Shown: piece by piece, positions 32,504-40,967 of the stretch
How the letters are laid out: the number at the start of each line of letters is the position of its first letter
Numbering within the stretch: position 1 is the first letter of the stretch
NCBI RefSeq assembly: GCF_000716605.1
Contig: NZ_JNXE01000002.1
Span: forward strand, 124,001 to 188,000
DNA: 64,000 nucleotides
Direction of reading: 5' to 3'
Source: Streptomyces sp. NRRL F-525
GTDB taxonomy: Bacteria > Actinomycetota > Actinomycetes > Streptomycetales > Streptomycetaceae
Translations under genes and position numbers: made by a program
The notes under the pieces: model-generated
Seen by the model: the letters and a program-made list of their open reading frames with translations, nothing else
Told to the model about the DNA's origin: nothing
The model's database searches: none

Positions 32504-33536
32504 GGCGGGCGTTCCTCTTCTTCAGTGCGGTGGCCACACGCAGGGCGACGATCCGGTCGACGGCGATGGCGAGGATGAGCAGGATGCCGTTGATGGCGAG
32601 CACCCAGACGGAACTGACGCCGAGGGCGGGCAGCACACTGTTGATGGAGGTCAGCAGGAGCGCGCCGAGGGCCGCGCCGTAGACGCTGCCGGAGCCGCCG
32701 GTGAAGACCACCCCGCCGACAACCACCGCGCTGACGACGGTGAGTTCGTACCCGGTGCCGGTGCCGGAGTCGACGTTGCCGAAGCGCGCGAGGTACATCG
32801 CGCCGGCGAGTCCGGCGAGTCCGCCGCAGAAGGTGTACGCGGCGAGGGTCCGCTTGCGGACGGGGATGCCGGCGAGCCGGGCGGCCTCGGGGTTGGAGCC
32901 GAGGGCGTACAACTCCCGTCCGCTGCCGAAGTGTTTGAGGTAGTAGGCGGTGGCGACCAGTACGGCGAGCGCGATCATCGCCAGCCAGGGCACCGCCGAC
33001 AGACCGCCGGAGCCGAAGTCCACGAATCCGCCCGGGAGATCGGCGGCGGTGATCTGCCGTGAGCCGACCCAGATGGAGTCGACGCCCCGGATGATGTAGA
33101 GCGTGCCGAGCGTCACGACCAGGGCCGGCACCTGCCCCAGACTGACCAACAGCCCGTTGACCAGGCCGAGTCCGACACCGAGCAGGACCGCCAGCAGGAT
33201 CGCGATGACAGCGTTGCCACCGCCCTGGAGGTAGTCACCGGTGGCGAAGGCGGTGATGCCGAGCGTGGAGCCGACGGACAGGTCGACGTTGCGGGTGATG
33301 ACGACCAGCGACTGACCGGTGGCGACGAGAACCAGGATGGTCGCGTTGAGGAGCAGGTCCTTGATGCCCTGCTCGGAGAGGAACTGGCTGTTGCCCGCCT
33401 GGGTGATGCCGATCATCACCAAGAAGACGACCAGGATGGCGAGTTCACGCATCTTGAAGACCCGGTCGACGAGCCGCGTGCTGCTCGACTCGGGCACCTC
33501 GGCGGCGGGCGCGGGGTTGGGAGCCGTGACCGTCAT
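32496..33536 (-). CDS. rhaP: Rhamnose ABC transporter permease
   Basis: The 346-residue protein has a soluble N-terminus of about 30 residues and then eight to ten membrane helices. CUT2 permease motifs are visible: [54 protein letters not shown] and [19 protein letters not shown]. With RhaQ it makes the transmembrane dimer for L-rhamnose uptake. The ATG overlaps the TGA of rhaT (ATGA), giving coupled translation. A longer frame extends upstream into rhaT, but the overlapping ATG is the standard arrangement. Confidence 0.9.
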   Translation of the reverse strand: MTVTAPNPAPAAEVPESSSTRLVDRVFKMRELAILVVFLVMIGITQAGNSQFLSEQGIKDLLLNATILVLVATGQSLVVITRNVDLSVGSTLGITAFATGDYLQGGGNAVIAILLAVLLGVGLGLVNGLLVSLGQVPALVVTLGTLYIIRGVDSIWVGSRQITAADLPGGFVDFGSGGLSAVPWLAMIALAVLVATAYYLKHFGSGRELYALGSNPEAARLAGIPVRKRTLAAYTFCGGLAGLAGAMYLARFGNVDSGTGTGYELTVVSAVVVGGVVFTGGSGSVYGAALGALLLTSINSVLPALGVSSVWVLAINGILLILAIAVDRIVALRVATALKKRNARHA

Positions 33537-35050
33537 GCGGCGGCCCTCCCGGTGGCTGCGGCCATCACGGTTTCCTCGGTGGCTTCGGAACGGGGGATCT
33601 CGGCGGTGAGGCGGCCCTCGTGCATCACCAGCACGCGGTCGGCCATGCCGAGGATCTCGGGCAGATCGGAGGAGATCATCAGGACGGCGACCCCGTCGGC
33701 GGCCAACTCGCTGAGCAGCCGGTGCACTTCGGCCTTGGTGCCGACGTCGATGCCACGGGTCGGCTCGTCGACGATCAGCACCTTCGGGCCGGTGGCCAGC
33801 CACTTGGCGAGGACGACCTTCTGCTGGTTGCCGCCGGACAGGGTGTTGACGGTGTCGGCGATCCGCGCGTACTTGACGTGCAGTTTCACCGCCCAGTCGA
33901 GGGAACGGCTGCGCTCGGCGCCGCGGTCGACGAGGCCCGCCTTGACGGTCGTACGGAGCCCGGTCAGGCCGATGTTGCGCTCGATGGACATGTCCATCAC
34001 CAGGCCCTGGGCCCGCCGGTCCTCGGGGACGAGGGCGAGCCCCGCGGCCATCGCGGTCGAAGGGGCCCCGTTCGTCAGTGACTTGCCGTCGACCTCGACC
34101 CCGCCGGCGTCCCAGCGGTCGATGCCGAAGACGGCCCGCGCGACTTCGGTACGGCCGGCGCCGACGAGCCCGGCGAGTCCGACGATCTCGCCGCGCCGCA
34201 CGTCGAAGGACACGTCCGTGAAGACACCCTCGCGGGTCAACCGCTTGACGCTCAGGGCGACTTCACCGGGTTCGACGTCCTGCTTGGGGTACAGCTCGTC
34301 GAGGTCGCGGCCGACCATGCGGCGTACGAGATCGTCCTCGGTCATCCCCTCGATCGGCTCGCTGGAGATCAGGGCGCCGTCGCGCAGGGTGGTGACGCGC
34401 TGGCAGATCTGGAAGATCTCCTCCAGGCGGTGCGAGATGAACAGGACGGCGGCGCCCTGTTCGCGCAGGGTGCGGACGACGCCGAAGAGGCGGGCGACCT
34501 CGCTGCCGGTGAGGGCGGCGGTCGGCTCGTCCATGATCAGGACGCGGGCGTCGAAGGAGAGCGCCTTGGCGATCTCCACGATCTGCTGGTCGGCGATGGA
34601 CAGTCCGCGCGCCGGTCGGTCGGGGTCCAGCTCGACCCCGAGTCGCTTCATCAGGGCGGCGGTCGCCGCGTAGGTGGCCTTGTGGTCGATACGGCCGAGC
34701 GCGCGGCGGGGCTGGCGGCCCATGAAGATGTTCTCGGCGATCGACAGGTCGGGGAAGAGCGTGGGCTCCTGGTAGATCACGGCGATCCCCGCGTCGCGGG
34801 CGTCACCGGGGCCGTGGAAGAGGACGGGCGCGCCGTCGAGCAGCACCTGGCCGGCGTCGGGCCGGTGCACACCGGCGAGGGTCTTGATGAGGGTGGACTT
34901 GCCCGCGCCGTTCTCACCGGCGAGTGCGTGCACCTCACCGGGGAACAGTTCGAGGGACACGTCCCGCAGGGCGCGCACCGCGCCGAAGGACTTGGAGATG
35001 CCCTTGAGCGCGAGCACCGGGGCCGGACCCGCTTCTGACGGGTGGGTCAT
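33533..35050 (-). CDS. rhaT: Rhamnose ABC transporter ATPase (two-domain)
   Basis: The 505-residue protein contains two ABC ATPase domains, as in all CUT2 sugar importers. The first has Walker [10 protein letters not shown], the LSIADQQ signature and Walker [12 protein letters not shown]. The second (from about residue 255) has a degenerate Walker A (GLVGAGRTE), signature LSGGNQQK and Walker [11 protein letters not shown]. It powers rhamnose import from the cytoplasmic face. It is the first gene of the minus-strand operon. The 262-base region before it is shared with rhaI and contains LacI-type operators. Confidence 0.93.
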   Translation of the reverse strand: MTHPSEAGPAPVLALKGISKSFGAVRALRDVSLELFPGEVHALAGENGAGKSTLIKTLAGVHRPDAGQVLLDGAPVLFHGPGDARDAGIAVIYQEPTLFPDLSIAENIFMGRQPRRALGRIDHKATYAATAALMKRLGVELDPDRPARGLSIADQQIVEIAKALSFDARVLIMDEPTAALTGSEVARLFGVVRTLREQGAAVLFISHRLEEIFQICQRVTTLRDGALISSEPIEGMTEDDLVRRMVGRDLDELYPKQDVEPGEVALSVKRLTREGVFTDVSFDVRRGEIVGLAGLVGAGRTEVARAVFGIDRWDAGGVEVDGKSLTNGAPSTAMAAGLALVPEDRRAQGLVMDMSIERNIGLTGLRTTVKAGLVDRGAERSRSLDWAVKLHVKYARIADTVNTLSGGNQQKVVLAKWLATGPKVLIVDEPTRGIDVGTKAEVHRLLSELAADGVAVLMISSDLPEILGMADRVLVMHEGRLTAEIPRSEATEETVMAAATGRAAA

Positions 35051-35095
35051 GAGGGGCTCCTCGACGACGCCGGCGGGTGGGCCCTCACAGCGTCG

Positions 35096-35107
35096 TGAAA
35101 GGTTTCA
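35096..35107. promoter_or_regulatory. LacI-type operator near rhaT
   Basis: TGAAAGGTTTCA has perfect TGAAA/TTTCA arms around a GG centre. It lies 46 bases before the rhaT start and is a match to LacI-family half-sites, in the divergent rhaT/rhaI region. Confidence 0.65.
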
Positions 35108-35225
35108 ACTTGGTTGCCGGGACGTTAGGCGCGCCAGCCTTGTCACGTCAATGGGTCCGCGTCGAAAAACTTTCGATAGCCAAAGGTCACATTGGAGTCA
35201 CGGGCCACAGGGTTCGCCGTAGGGC

Positions 35226-35254
35226 TTGACACCCCTTCGGGGGGCTCATAACTT
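35226..35254 (+). promoter_or_regulatory. Sigma-70 type promoter of rhaI
   Basis: TTGACA at 35226-35231 is spaced 17 bases from TAACTT at 35249-35254. The spacer contains CCCC-TTCG-GGGG, which could fold in single strands. The expected transcription start, near 35261, lies upstream of rhaI and next to the operator at 35272. Confidence 0.65.
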
Positions 35255-35271
35255 CGCTCCCTGAATCGTTT

Positions 35272-35283
35272 CATACATACGCC
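35272..35283. promoter_or_regulatory. LacI-type operator in the rhaI leader
   Basis: TGAATCGTTTCA has TGAA/TTCA arms and the central CG typical of LacI-family operators. It begins 18 bases after the -10 hexamer of the rhaI promoter, so bound repressor would block initiation or early elongation. Confidence 0.7.
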
Positions 35284-35312
35284 GTTCCGTCGCACGTCAC
35301 AGGAGCCCTCAA

Positions 35313-36473
35313 GTGACCGATCTCGCCGCGGTGAAGGCCGCTCTCAAGACCCAGGCAGTCGAGACGCCGTCGTGGGCGTACGGGAACTCGGGGACCCGCT
35401 TCAAGGTCTTCGCCCAGGAGGGCGTTCCTCGGACTCCGCAGGAGAAGCTGGAGGACGCGGCGAAGGTCCACGAGTTCACCGGCGTGGCGCCGACCGTGGC
35501 CCTGCACATCCCGTGGGACCGGGTCGACGACTTCGGGGCGCTGGGGAAGTTCGCGGAGGACCACGGACTGAAGCTCGGGGCGATCAACTCGAACACGTTC
35601 CAGGACGACGACTACCGGCTCGGGAGTGTGTGTCATCCCGACGCGGCGGTGCGGCGCAAGGCGCTGGATCATCTGCTGGAGTGTGTCGACATCATGGATG
35701 CGACGGGCTCCGCCGATCTGAAGCTGTGGTTCGCCGACGGGACGAATTATCCGGGGCAGGATGATCTTTCCGCGCGGCAGGACCGGTTGGGTGAGGCGCT
35801 CGCGGCGGTGTACGAGCGGCTTGGGGACGGGCAGCGGATGTTGCTGGAGTACAAGTTCTTCGAGCCGGCGTTCTATGCGACCGATGTGCCGGACTGGGGT
35901 ACCGCGTACGCGCATTGTCTGAAGCTCGGGCCGAAGGCTCAGGTTGTGGTTGACACCGGGCATCATGCGCCTGGCACCAATATCGAGTTCATCGTCGCGA
36001 CGTTGTTGCGGGAGGGGAAGCTCGGGGCGTTCGACTTCAACTCCCGGTTCTATGCGGACGATGACCTGATGGTGGGGGCGGCTGATCCGTTTCAGTTGTT
36101 CCGGATCATGTATGAGGTGATTCGGGGTGGGGGGTTCACTGCGGATGTCGCTTTCATGCTGGATCAGTGTCACAACATCGAGGCGAAGATTCCGGCGATC
36201 ATTCGGTCCGTGATGAATGTGCAGGAAGCCACAGCGAAGGCGTTGCTTGTGGACCGGGATGCGTTGGGTGTGGCTCAGCGGGATGGGGATGTGCTGGGGG
36301 CGAATGCCGTGATCATGGACGCGTACAACACGGATGTTCGGCCTTTGTTGGGTGAGGTGCGGGAAGAGATGGGGCTGGATGCGGATCCCGTCCGGGCGTA
36401 TCGGGGTAGCGGGTGGCAGGAGCGGATTGTTGTTGAGCGGGTTGGGGGGCAGCAGGCCGGTTGGGGGGCGTGA
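35313..36473 (+). CDS. rhaI: L-rhamnose isomerase
   Basis: The 386-residue protein matches the Pseudomonas stutzeri-type RhaI TIM-barrel isomerases. Metal and substrate residues lie in WFADGTNYPGQDD, LLEYKFFEPAFY (metal Glu), VVDTGHHAPGTNIEF and AFDFNSRFYADDD. It converts L-rhamnose to L-rhamnulose in the cytosol. The GTG start has AGGAG upstream. From about 35600 the codons shift to more GTT, TTG and GGG than neighbouring genes. Control by the LacI protein at 27400 is supported by the operator at 35272. Confidence 0.95.
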   Translation: MTDLAAVKAALKTQAVETPSWAYGNSGTRFKVFAQEGVPRTPQEKLEDAAKVHEFTGVAPTVALHIPWDRVDDFGALGKFAEDHGLKLGAINSNTFQDDDYRLGSVCHPDAAVRRKALDHLLECVDIMDATGSADLKLWFADGTNYPGQDDLSARQDRLGEALAAVYERLGDGQRMLLEYKFFEPAFYATDVPDWGTAYAHCLKLGPKAQVVVDTGHHAPGTNIEFIVATLLREGKLGAFDFNSRFYADDDLMVGAADPFQLFRIMYEVIRGGGFTADVAFMLDQCHNIEAKIPAIIRSVMNVQEATAKALLVDRDALGVAQRDGDVLGANAVIMDAYNTDVRPLLGEVREEMGLDADPVRAYRGSGWQERIVVERVGGQQAGWGA

Positions 36474-36501
36474 GCGTCTGCCAGGTTCTGTTTGTTGCGG
36501 G

Positions 36502-36549
36502 GTGCGGGCCGTATGTGGCTGGTCGCGCAGTTCCCCGCGCCCCTAGGGG
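36502..36549. repeat. Streptomyces intergenic repeat copy 2, inverted
   Basis: The rhaI-rhaD gap (112 bases) contains, in reverse orientation, the series seen at 31426-31508: CCGCGCCCCT, CAGTTCCC, GTGGCTGGTCGCG and TGCGGGC. It ends in the palindrome CCCCTAGGGG. It may act as an RNA hairpin between the two coding regions. Confidence 0.6.
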
Positions 36550-36585
36550 ATAAAGCTCACCTCTCTCGAAAAGGACTGGAAGTTC

Positions 36586-38625
36586 ATGGCTCCGCACCCC
36601 GCAGCTGATGCTCTGCTTGCTCGTTCCAATCTGCTTGGCTCCGATCCTCGTAATACCAACTACGCCGGCGGGAATACGTCTGCGAAGGGCACCGACACTG
36701 ATCCCGTCACCGGTGGGGATGTCGAGTTGATGTGGGTCAAGGGGTCCGGAGGGGACCTGGGGACGCTCACCGAGGGTGGGCTCGCCGTGTTGCGGCTCGA
36801 CCGGATGCGTGCGCTTGTCGATGTGTACCCGGGTGTGGACCGCGAGGACGAGATGGTCGCCGCGTTCGACTACTGCCTGCACGGTAAGGGGGGTGCGGCG
36901 CCTTCCATCGATACCGCCATGCATGGGCTTGTGGACGCTGCTCATGTCGATCATCTGCACCCTGACTCCGGGATCGCGCTCGCCTGTGCGGCCGACGGGG
37001 AGAAGCTGACCGCCGAGTGTTTCGGGGACAGCGTGGTGTGGGTGCCCTGGCGGCGGCCCGGGTTTCAGTTGGGGCTCGACATCGCCGCCGTCAAGGCCGC
37101 CAATCCGCAGGCCATCGGCTGTGTGCTCGGGGGGCATGGGATCACCGCCTGGGGTGACAGCTCCGAGGAGTGTGAGCGGAATTCGCTGCACATCATCCGG
37201 ACCGCCGAGGCGTTCCTCGTCGAGCGCGGGAAGCCGGAGCCCTTCGGGCCCGTCGTCGAGGGGTACGGTGCGCTGCCCGAGGCCGAGCGGCGGGAGCGGG
37301 GGGCCGCGCTCGCGCCGTACGTCCGTGCTGTCGCCTCTCAAGACCGGGCGCAGGTGGGGCACTTCACCGATTCCGAGGTCGTGCTTGATTTTCTCGCGCG
37401 GGCCGAGCATCCCCGGCTTGCCGCGCTCGGTACCTCGTGCCCCGATCACTTTCTGCGGACCAAGGTCAGGCCGCTCGTTCTCGATCTGCCGCCCACCGCT
37501 CCGCTGGACGAGGCCATCGCGCGGCTGAAGGAGCTGCAGTCCGCCTATCGCGAGGAGTACGCCGCCTACTACCAGCGGCACGCGCTGCCGGACTCCCCCG
37601 CGATGCGTGGTGCCGACCCGGCGATCGTGTTGATCCCGGGCGTCGGCATGTTCTCCTTCGGCAAGGACAAGCAGACGGCGCGGGTGGCCGGTGAGTTCTA
37701 CGTCAACGCCATCAACGTGATGCGTGGGGCCGAGGCCGTGTCCACGTACGCGCCGATCGAGGAGTCGGAGAAGTTCCGTATCGAGTACTGGGCGTTGGAG
37801 GAAGCCAAGCTTCAGCGGATGCCCAAGCCGAAGCCGCTCGCCACTCGGGTCGCGCTCGTCACCGGTGCGGGGAGCGGGATCGGGAAGGCCATCGCCCGGC
37901 GGCTGGTCGATGAGGGCGCCTGTGTCGTTGTCGCCGATCTCAACTCCGAGAGTGCGCAGGCCGTTTCGGAGGAACTGGGCGGGCCTGACAAGGCCGTCGC
38001 CGTCACTGTTGATGTGACTTCGGAAGAGCAGATCGCCTCTGCCTTCAAGGCCGCGCTGCTCGCCTTCGGTGGGGTCGATCTCGTCGTCAACAACGCGGGG
38101 ATCTCCATCTCCAAGCCTCTGTTGGAGACTTCGGCCCGGGACTGGGACCTGCAGCACGACATCATGGCCCGCGGGTCGTTCCTGGTCTCGCGTGAGGCTG
38201 CCCGGGCGATGATCGCGCAGAGGCTCGGGGGCGACATCCTCTACATCGCTTCCAAGAACGCCGTGTTCGCCGGGCCCAACAACATCGCCTACTCGGCCAC
38301 CAAAGCCGACCAGGCCCATCAAGTACGGCTGCTCGCGGCCGAGTTGGGTGAGCACGGTATCCGGGTCAACGGGATCAACCCGGACGGTGTCGTGCGTGGT
38401 TCGGGCATCTTCGCGGGTGGTTGGGGGGCGCAGCGGGCGGCGACCTACGGGATCGAGGAGGAGAAGCTCGGCGAGTTCTACGCCCAGCGCACCATCCTCA
38501 AGCGCGAGGTGCTGCCGGAGCATGTCGCCAACGCCGTCTTCGCCCTCACCGGTGGGGACTTGACCCACACCACCGGGCTGCACGTCCCGGTCGACGCCGG
38601 CGTTGCGGCCGCCTTCCTTCGGTGA
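36586..38625 (+). CDS. rhaD: Bifunctional rhamnulose-1-phosphate aldolase/L-lactaldehyde dehydrogenase
   Basis: The 679-residue protein is a fusion. Residues about 10-400 are a class II aldolase with zinc-binding histidines in VDAAHVDHLHPDSG and GGHGITAWGD. Residues about 415-679 are an SDR with TGAGSGIG (near 425), VNNAGIS and YSATKAD (catalytic Tyr/Lys). Known homologues (RhaEW-type) split L-rhamnulose-1-phosphate into dihydroxyacetone phosphate and L-lactaldehyde, and oxidise the latter to L-lactate with NAD. Its stop overlaps the rhaB start (GTGA). The lutABC operon downstream consumes the lactate. Confidence 0.93.
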   Translation: MAPHPAADALLARSNLLGSDPRNTNYAGGNTSAKGTDTDPVTGGDVELMWVKGSGGDLGTLTEGGLAVLRLDRMRALVDVYPGVDREDEMVAAFDYCLHGKGGAAPSIDTAMHGLVDAAHVDHLHPDSGIALACAADGEKLTAECFGDSVVWVPWRRPGFQLGLDIAAVKAANPQAIGCVLGGHGITAWGDSSEECERNSLHIIRTAEAFLVERGKPEPFGPVVEGYGALPEAERRERGAALAPYVRAVASQDRAQVGHFTDSEVVLDFLARAEHPRLAALGTSCPDHFLRTKVRPLVLDLPPTAPLDEAIARLKELQSAYREEYAAYYQRHALPDSPAMRGADPAIVLIPGVGMFSFGKDKQTARVAGEFYVNAINVMRGAEAVSTYAPIEESEKFRIEYWALEEAKLQRMPKPKPLATRVALVTGAGSGIGKAIARRLVDEGACVVVADLNSESAQAVSEELGGPDKAVAVTVDVTSEEQIASAFKAALLAFGGVDLVVNNAGISISKPLLETSARDWDLQHDIMARGSFLVSREAARAMIAQRLGGDILYIASKNAVFAGPNNIAYSATKADQAHQVRLLAAELGEHGIRVNGINPDGVVRGSGIFAGGWGAQRAATYGIEEEKLGEFYAQRTILKREVLPEHVANAVFALTGGDLTHTTGLHVPVDAGVAAAFLR

Positions 38626-40097
38626 GCGCTGACGTGAACGTGTACGCCGCGGTCGACCTCGGCGCGTCCAGCGGGCGCGTCATGGTCGGCCGTGTCGGGC
38701 CCGACTCCCTGGAGTTGGCGGAGGCCCATCGCTTTCCCAACCGGCCCGTTCGTACGCCTGAGGGCCTGCGCTGGGACATCCTCTCGCTGTACGCCGGTGT
38801 CCTGGACGGGCTCCGGGCCGCAGGTGTGCTCACCGGCGGGCTGCTCGACTCGGTCGGTATCGACAGTTGGGCCGTGGACTACGGGCTGTTGGACGCGGAC
38901 GGGGCCTTGCTGGGCAATCCCGTGCACTATCGGGACGCCCGCACGGAGGGGGTCGCCGAGAAGGTGTGGGCGACCGTGCCGGTGAATGAGTTGTACTCGT
39001 CGACCGGGTTGCAGTACGCGCCGTTCAACACGCTGTATCAGCTGACCGCCGCTCGCGACTCTGCCCAACTGGCGGGGGCTGAGCGGCTGTTGCTCGTCCC
39101 TGACCTGGTGTCGTACTGGCTCACCGGTGAGCAGGGCACCGAGCTGACCAACGCCTCCACCACCCAACTCATAGATCCCCGGACGCGCGACTGGGCGTAC
39201 GACATCGCCTCGCGGCTCGGTATCGACCTGGGGCTGTTCGCGTCGTTGCGGCAACCGGGCGATCCTGCCGGGGTGTTGCGGGACGAGGTGCTGGAGGAGA
39301 CGGGGCTTCGAGGGCCTGTGCCGGTGACTGCGGTCGGGTCGCATGACACGGCGTCAGCTGTCGCCGCTGTTCCGGCAGTTGAGGAGCGGTTCGCTTATAT
39401 CTGCACCGGCACCTGGTCCCTGGCCGGGCTGGAGCTGGACTCGCCCGTGCTCAGCGAGGCCAGTCGTGCCGCCAACTTCACCAATGAGCTGGGGCTCGAC
39501 GGTACGGTCCGGTATCTGCGCAACATCATGGGGCTGTGGCTGCTTCAGGAGTGCGTACGAGCCTGGGGCGAGCCGGAGTTGGGCGAGTTGCTGCGCGGGG
39601 CCGCTCGGGTGCCGGCGCTGCGGTCGGTCGTGGACGCGGGGGACTCTGCGTTCCTGGCACCGGGGCGGATGCCTGAGCGGATCGCCGACGCGTGTCGCGG
39701 CTCCGGGCAGCCGGTGCCGGAGTCCCGGGCCGAGATCACGCGCTGCATTCTCGACTCCCTAGCGCTCGCCCATCGGCGGGCGGTCGGCGACGCCCAGGAA
39801 CTCGCCGGGCAGCCGGTCGATGTCGTGCACATCGTCGGGGGCGGTACCCGCAACGCGCTGTTGTGCCAACTGACCGCCGATGCTTGCGGGTTGCCGGTGG
39901 TGGCGGGGCCCACGGAGGCGGCCGCGCTGGGAAACGTGCTCGTTCAGGCGCGGGCCCACGGGCTGGTGGGTGACCTCGCCGGGATGCGGAGGCTGCTCGC
40001 CCGTACCCAGCCGTCGACCCGTTACGAGCCTCAGGGCGACACCGCCCGGTGGCGGGCGGCGGAGGCCCGGCTCGCCGCGCGACAACCCGGGACCTGA
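38622..40097 (+). CDS. rhaB: Rhamnulokinase
   Basis: The 491-residue protein belongs to the FGGY carbohydrate kinases. AAVDLGASSGRVMVG at the N-terminus is the phosphate-1 motif, DSWAVDYGLLD and NPVHYRDART are substrate-site runs, AVGSHDTASAVAAVP carries the likely catalytic Asp, and VVHIVGGGTRNALLCQ is the adenosine motif. It phosphorylates L-rhamnulose at C1. The GTG start overlaps the end of rhaD, so the two are translated together even though the kinase acts before the aldolase. Confidence 0.93.
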   Translation: MSADVNVYAAVDLGASSGRVMVGRVGPDSLELAEAHRFPNRPVRTPEGLRWDILSLYAGVLDGLRAAGVLTGGLLDSVGIDSWAVDYGLLDADGALLGNPVHYRDARTEGVAEKVWATVPVNELYSSTGLQYAPFNTLYQLTAARDSAQLAGAERLLLVPDLVSYWLTGEQGTELTNASTTQLIDPRTRDWAYDIASRLGIDLGLFASLRQPGDPAGVLRDEVLEETGLRGPVPVTAVGSHDTASAVAAVPAVEERFAYICTGTWSLAGLELDSPVLSEASRAANFTNELGLDGTVRYLRNIMGLWLLQECVRAWGEPELGELLRGAARVPALRSVVDAGDSAFLAPGRMPERIADACRGSGQPVPESRAEITRCILDSLALAHRRAVGDAQELAGQPVDVVHIVGGGTRNALLCQLTADACGLPVVAGPTEAAALGNVLVQARAHGLVGDLAGMRRLLARTQPSTRYEPQGDTARWRAAEARLAARQPGT

Positions 40098-40205
40098 CTT
40101 CCGGCTCGGACGCCCGGATCGCCGCGCTGTGAACCAGGGGCTCCCCGAGACGGTGACCTCCGACTACGCTGCATCCATCCGATGATCGACCACTAAGGAG
40201 CCGCG

Positions 40206-40967
40206 ATGCGTGTCGCTCTGTTCCTGACTTGCGTCAACGACACGCTCTATCCGGACACCGGGCGCGCCGTGGTGAAACTGCTGACCAGGCTGGGCGTCGA
40301 GGTCGACTTCCCGATGGCGCAGACGTGCTGCGGGCAGGCGCACTACAACACCGGTTACCGCCATGAGGCCGAGCCGCTCGCCCGGCATTTCTCCGATGTC
40401 TTCGGGGAGTACGAGGCGATCGTCACGCCGTCCGGGTCGTGCGGGGCGATGGTGCGGGAGCTGTATCCGCGGATGGGGGAAAGGGCGCGGGCCGAGGGGC
40501 GCGGGGACACCCTCGCGGCCACGTTGGCGCCGGTGGTGCCGAAGACGTACGAGCTGACCGAGTTCCTCGTGGACGTGCTTGGCGTGACGGACGTAGGCGC
40601 CTACTACCCGCACAAGGTGACCTACCATCCCACCTGTCACGGGCTGCGCAGCCTCGGGCTCGGTGACCGGCCGCTCAAGCTCCTCCAGGCCGTCAAGGGG
40701 CTGGAGTTGGTCGAGTTGCCGGGTGCCGATGAGTGCTGCGGGTTCGGCGGGACGTTCGCCGTGAAGAACGCCGATGTCTCGGCCGCGATGGGTGCCGACA
40801 AGGTGCGCAACGCCGAGTCGACGGGCGCCGAGGTGCTGTGCGCTGCGGACAACTCCTGCCTCATGCACATCGGGGGCACGATGGCCCGGCTGCACACCGA
40901 CATGCGGCCCGTGCACATCGCCGAGATCCTGGCCGCGACGGAGACGGAAGAGGAGGCGGGCGCATGA
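40206..40967 (+). CDS. lutA: L-lactate utilisation Fe-S protein LutA
   Basis: The 253-residue protein has two CCG-type motifs, QTCCGQAHYNTG and DECCGFGGTF, which are the cysteine-rich domains of the LutA/GlpC family. It binds an iron-sulfur cluster and is part of the LutABC complex that oxidises L-lactate to pyruvate. ATGA overlap links it to lutB. AAGGAG precedes the ATG. It follows the rhamnose genes by 108 bases on the same strand. Its substrate is supplied by the lactaldehyde dehydrogenase half of RhaD. Confidence 0.95.
   Translation: MRVALFLTCVNDTLYPDTGRAVVKLLTRLGVEVDFPMAQTCCGQAHYNTGYRHEAEPLARHFSDVFGEYEAIVTPSGSCGAMVRELYPRMGERARAEGRGDTLAATLAPVVPKTYELTEFLVDVLGVTDVGAYYPHKVTYHPTCHGLRSLGLGDRPLKLLQAVKGLELVELPGADECCGFGGTFAVKNADVSAAMGADKVRNAESTGAEVLCAADNSCLMHIGGTMARLHTDMRPVHIAEILAATETEEEAGA

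Noticed and set aside
36313..38583. A 756-codon minus-strand open frame
   Set aside because: Antisense to the rhaD aldolase/dehydrogenase; composition is a shadow of GC-rich codons.
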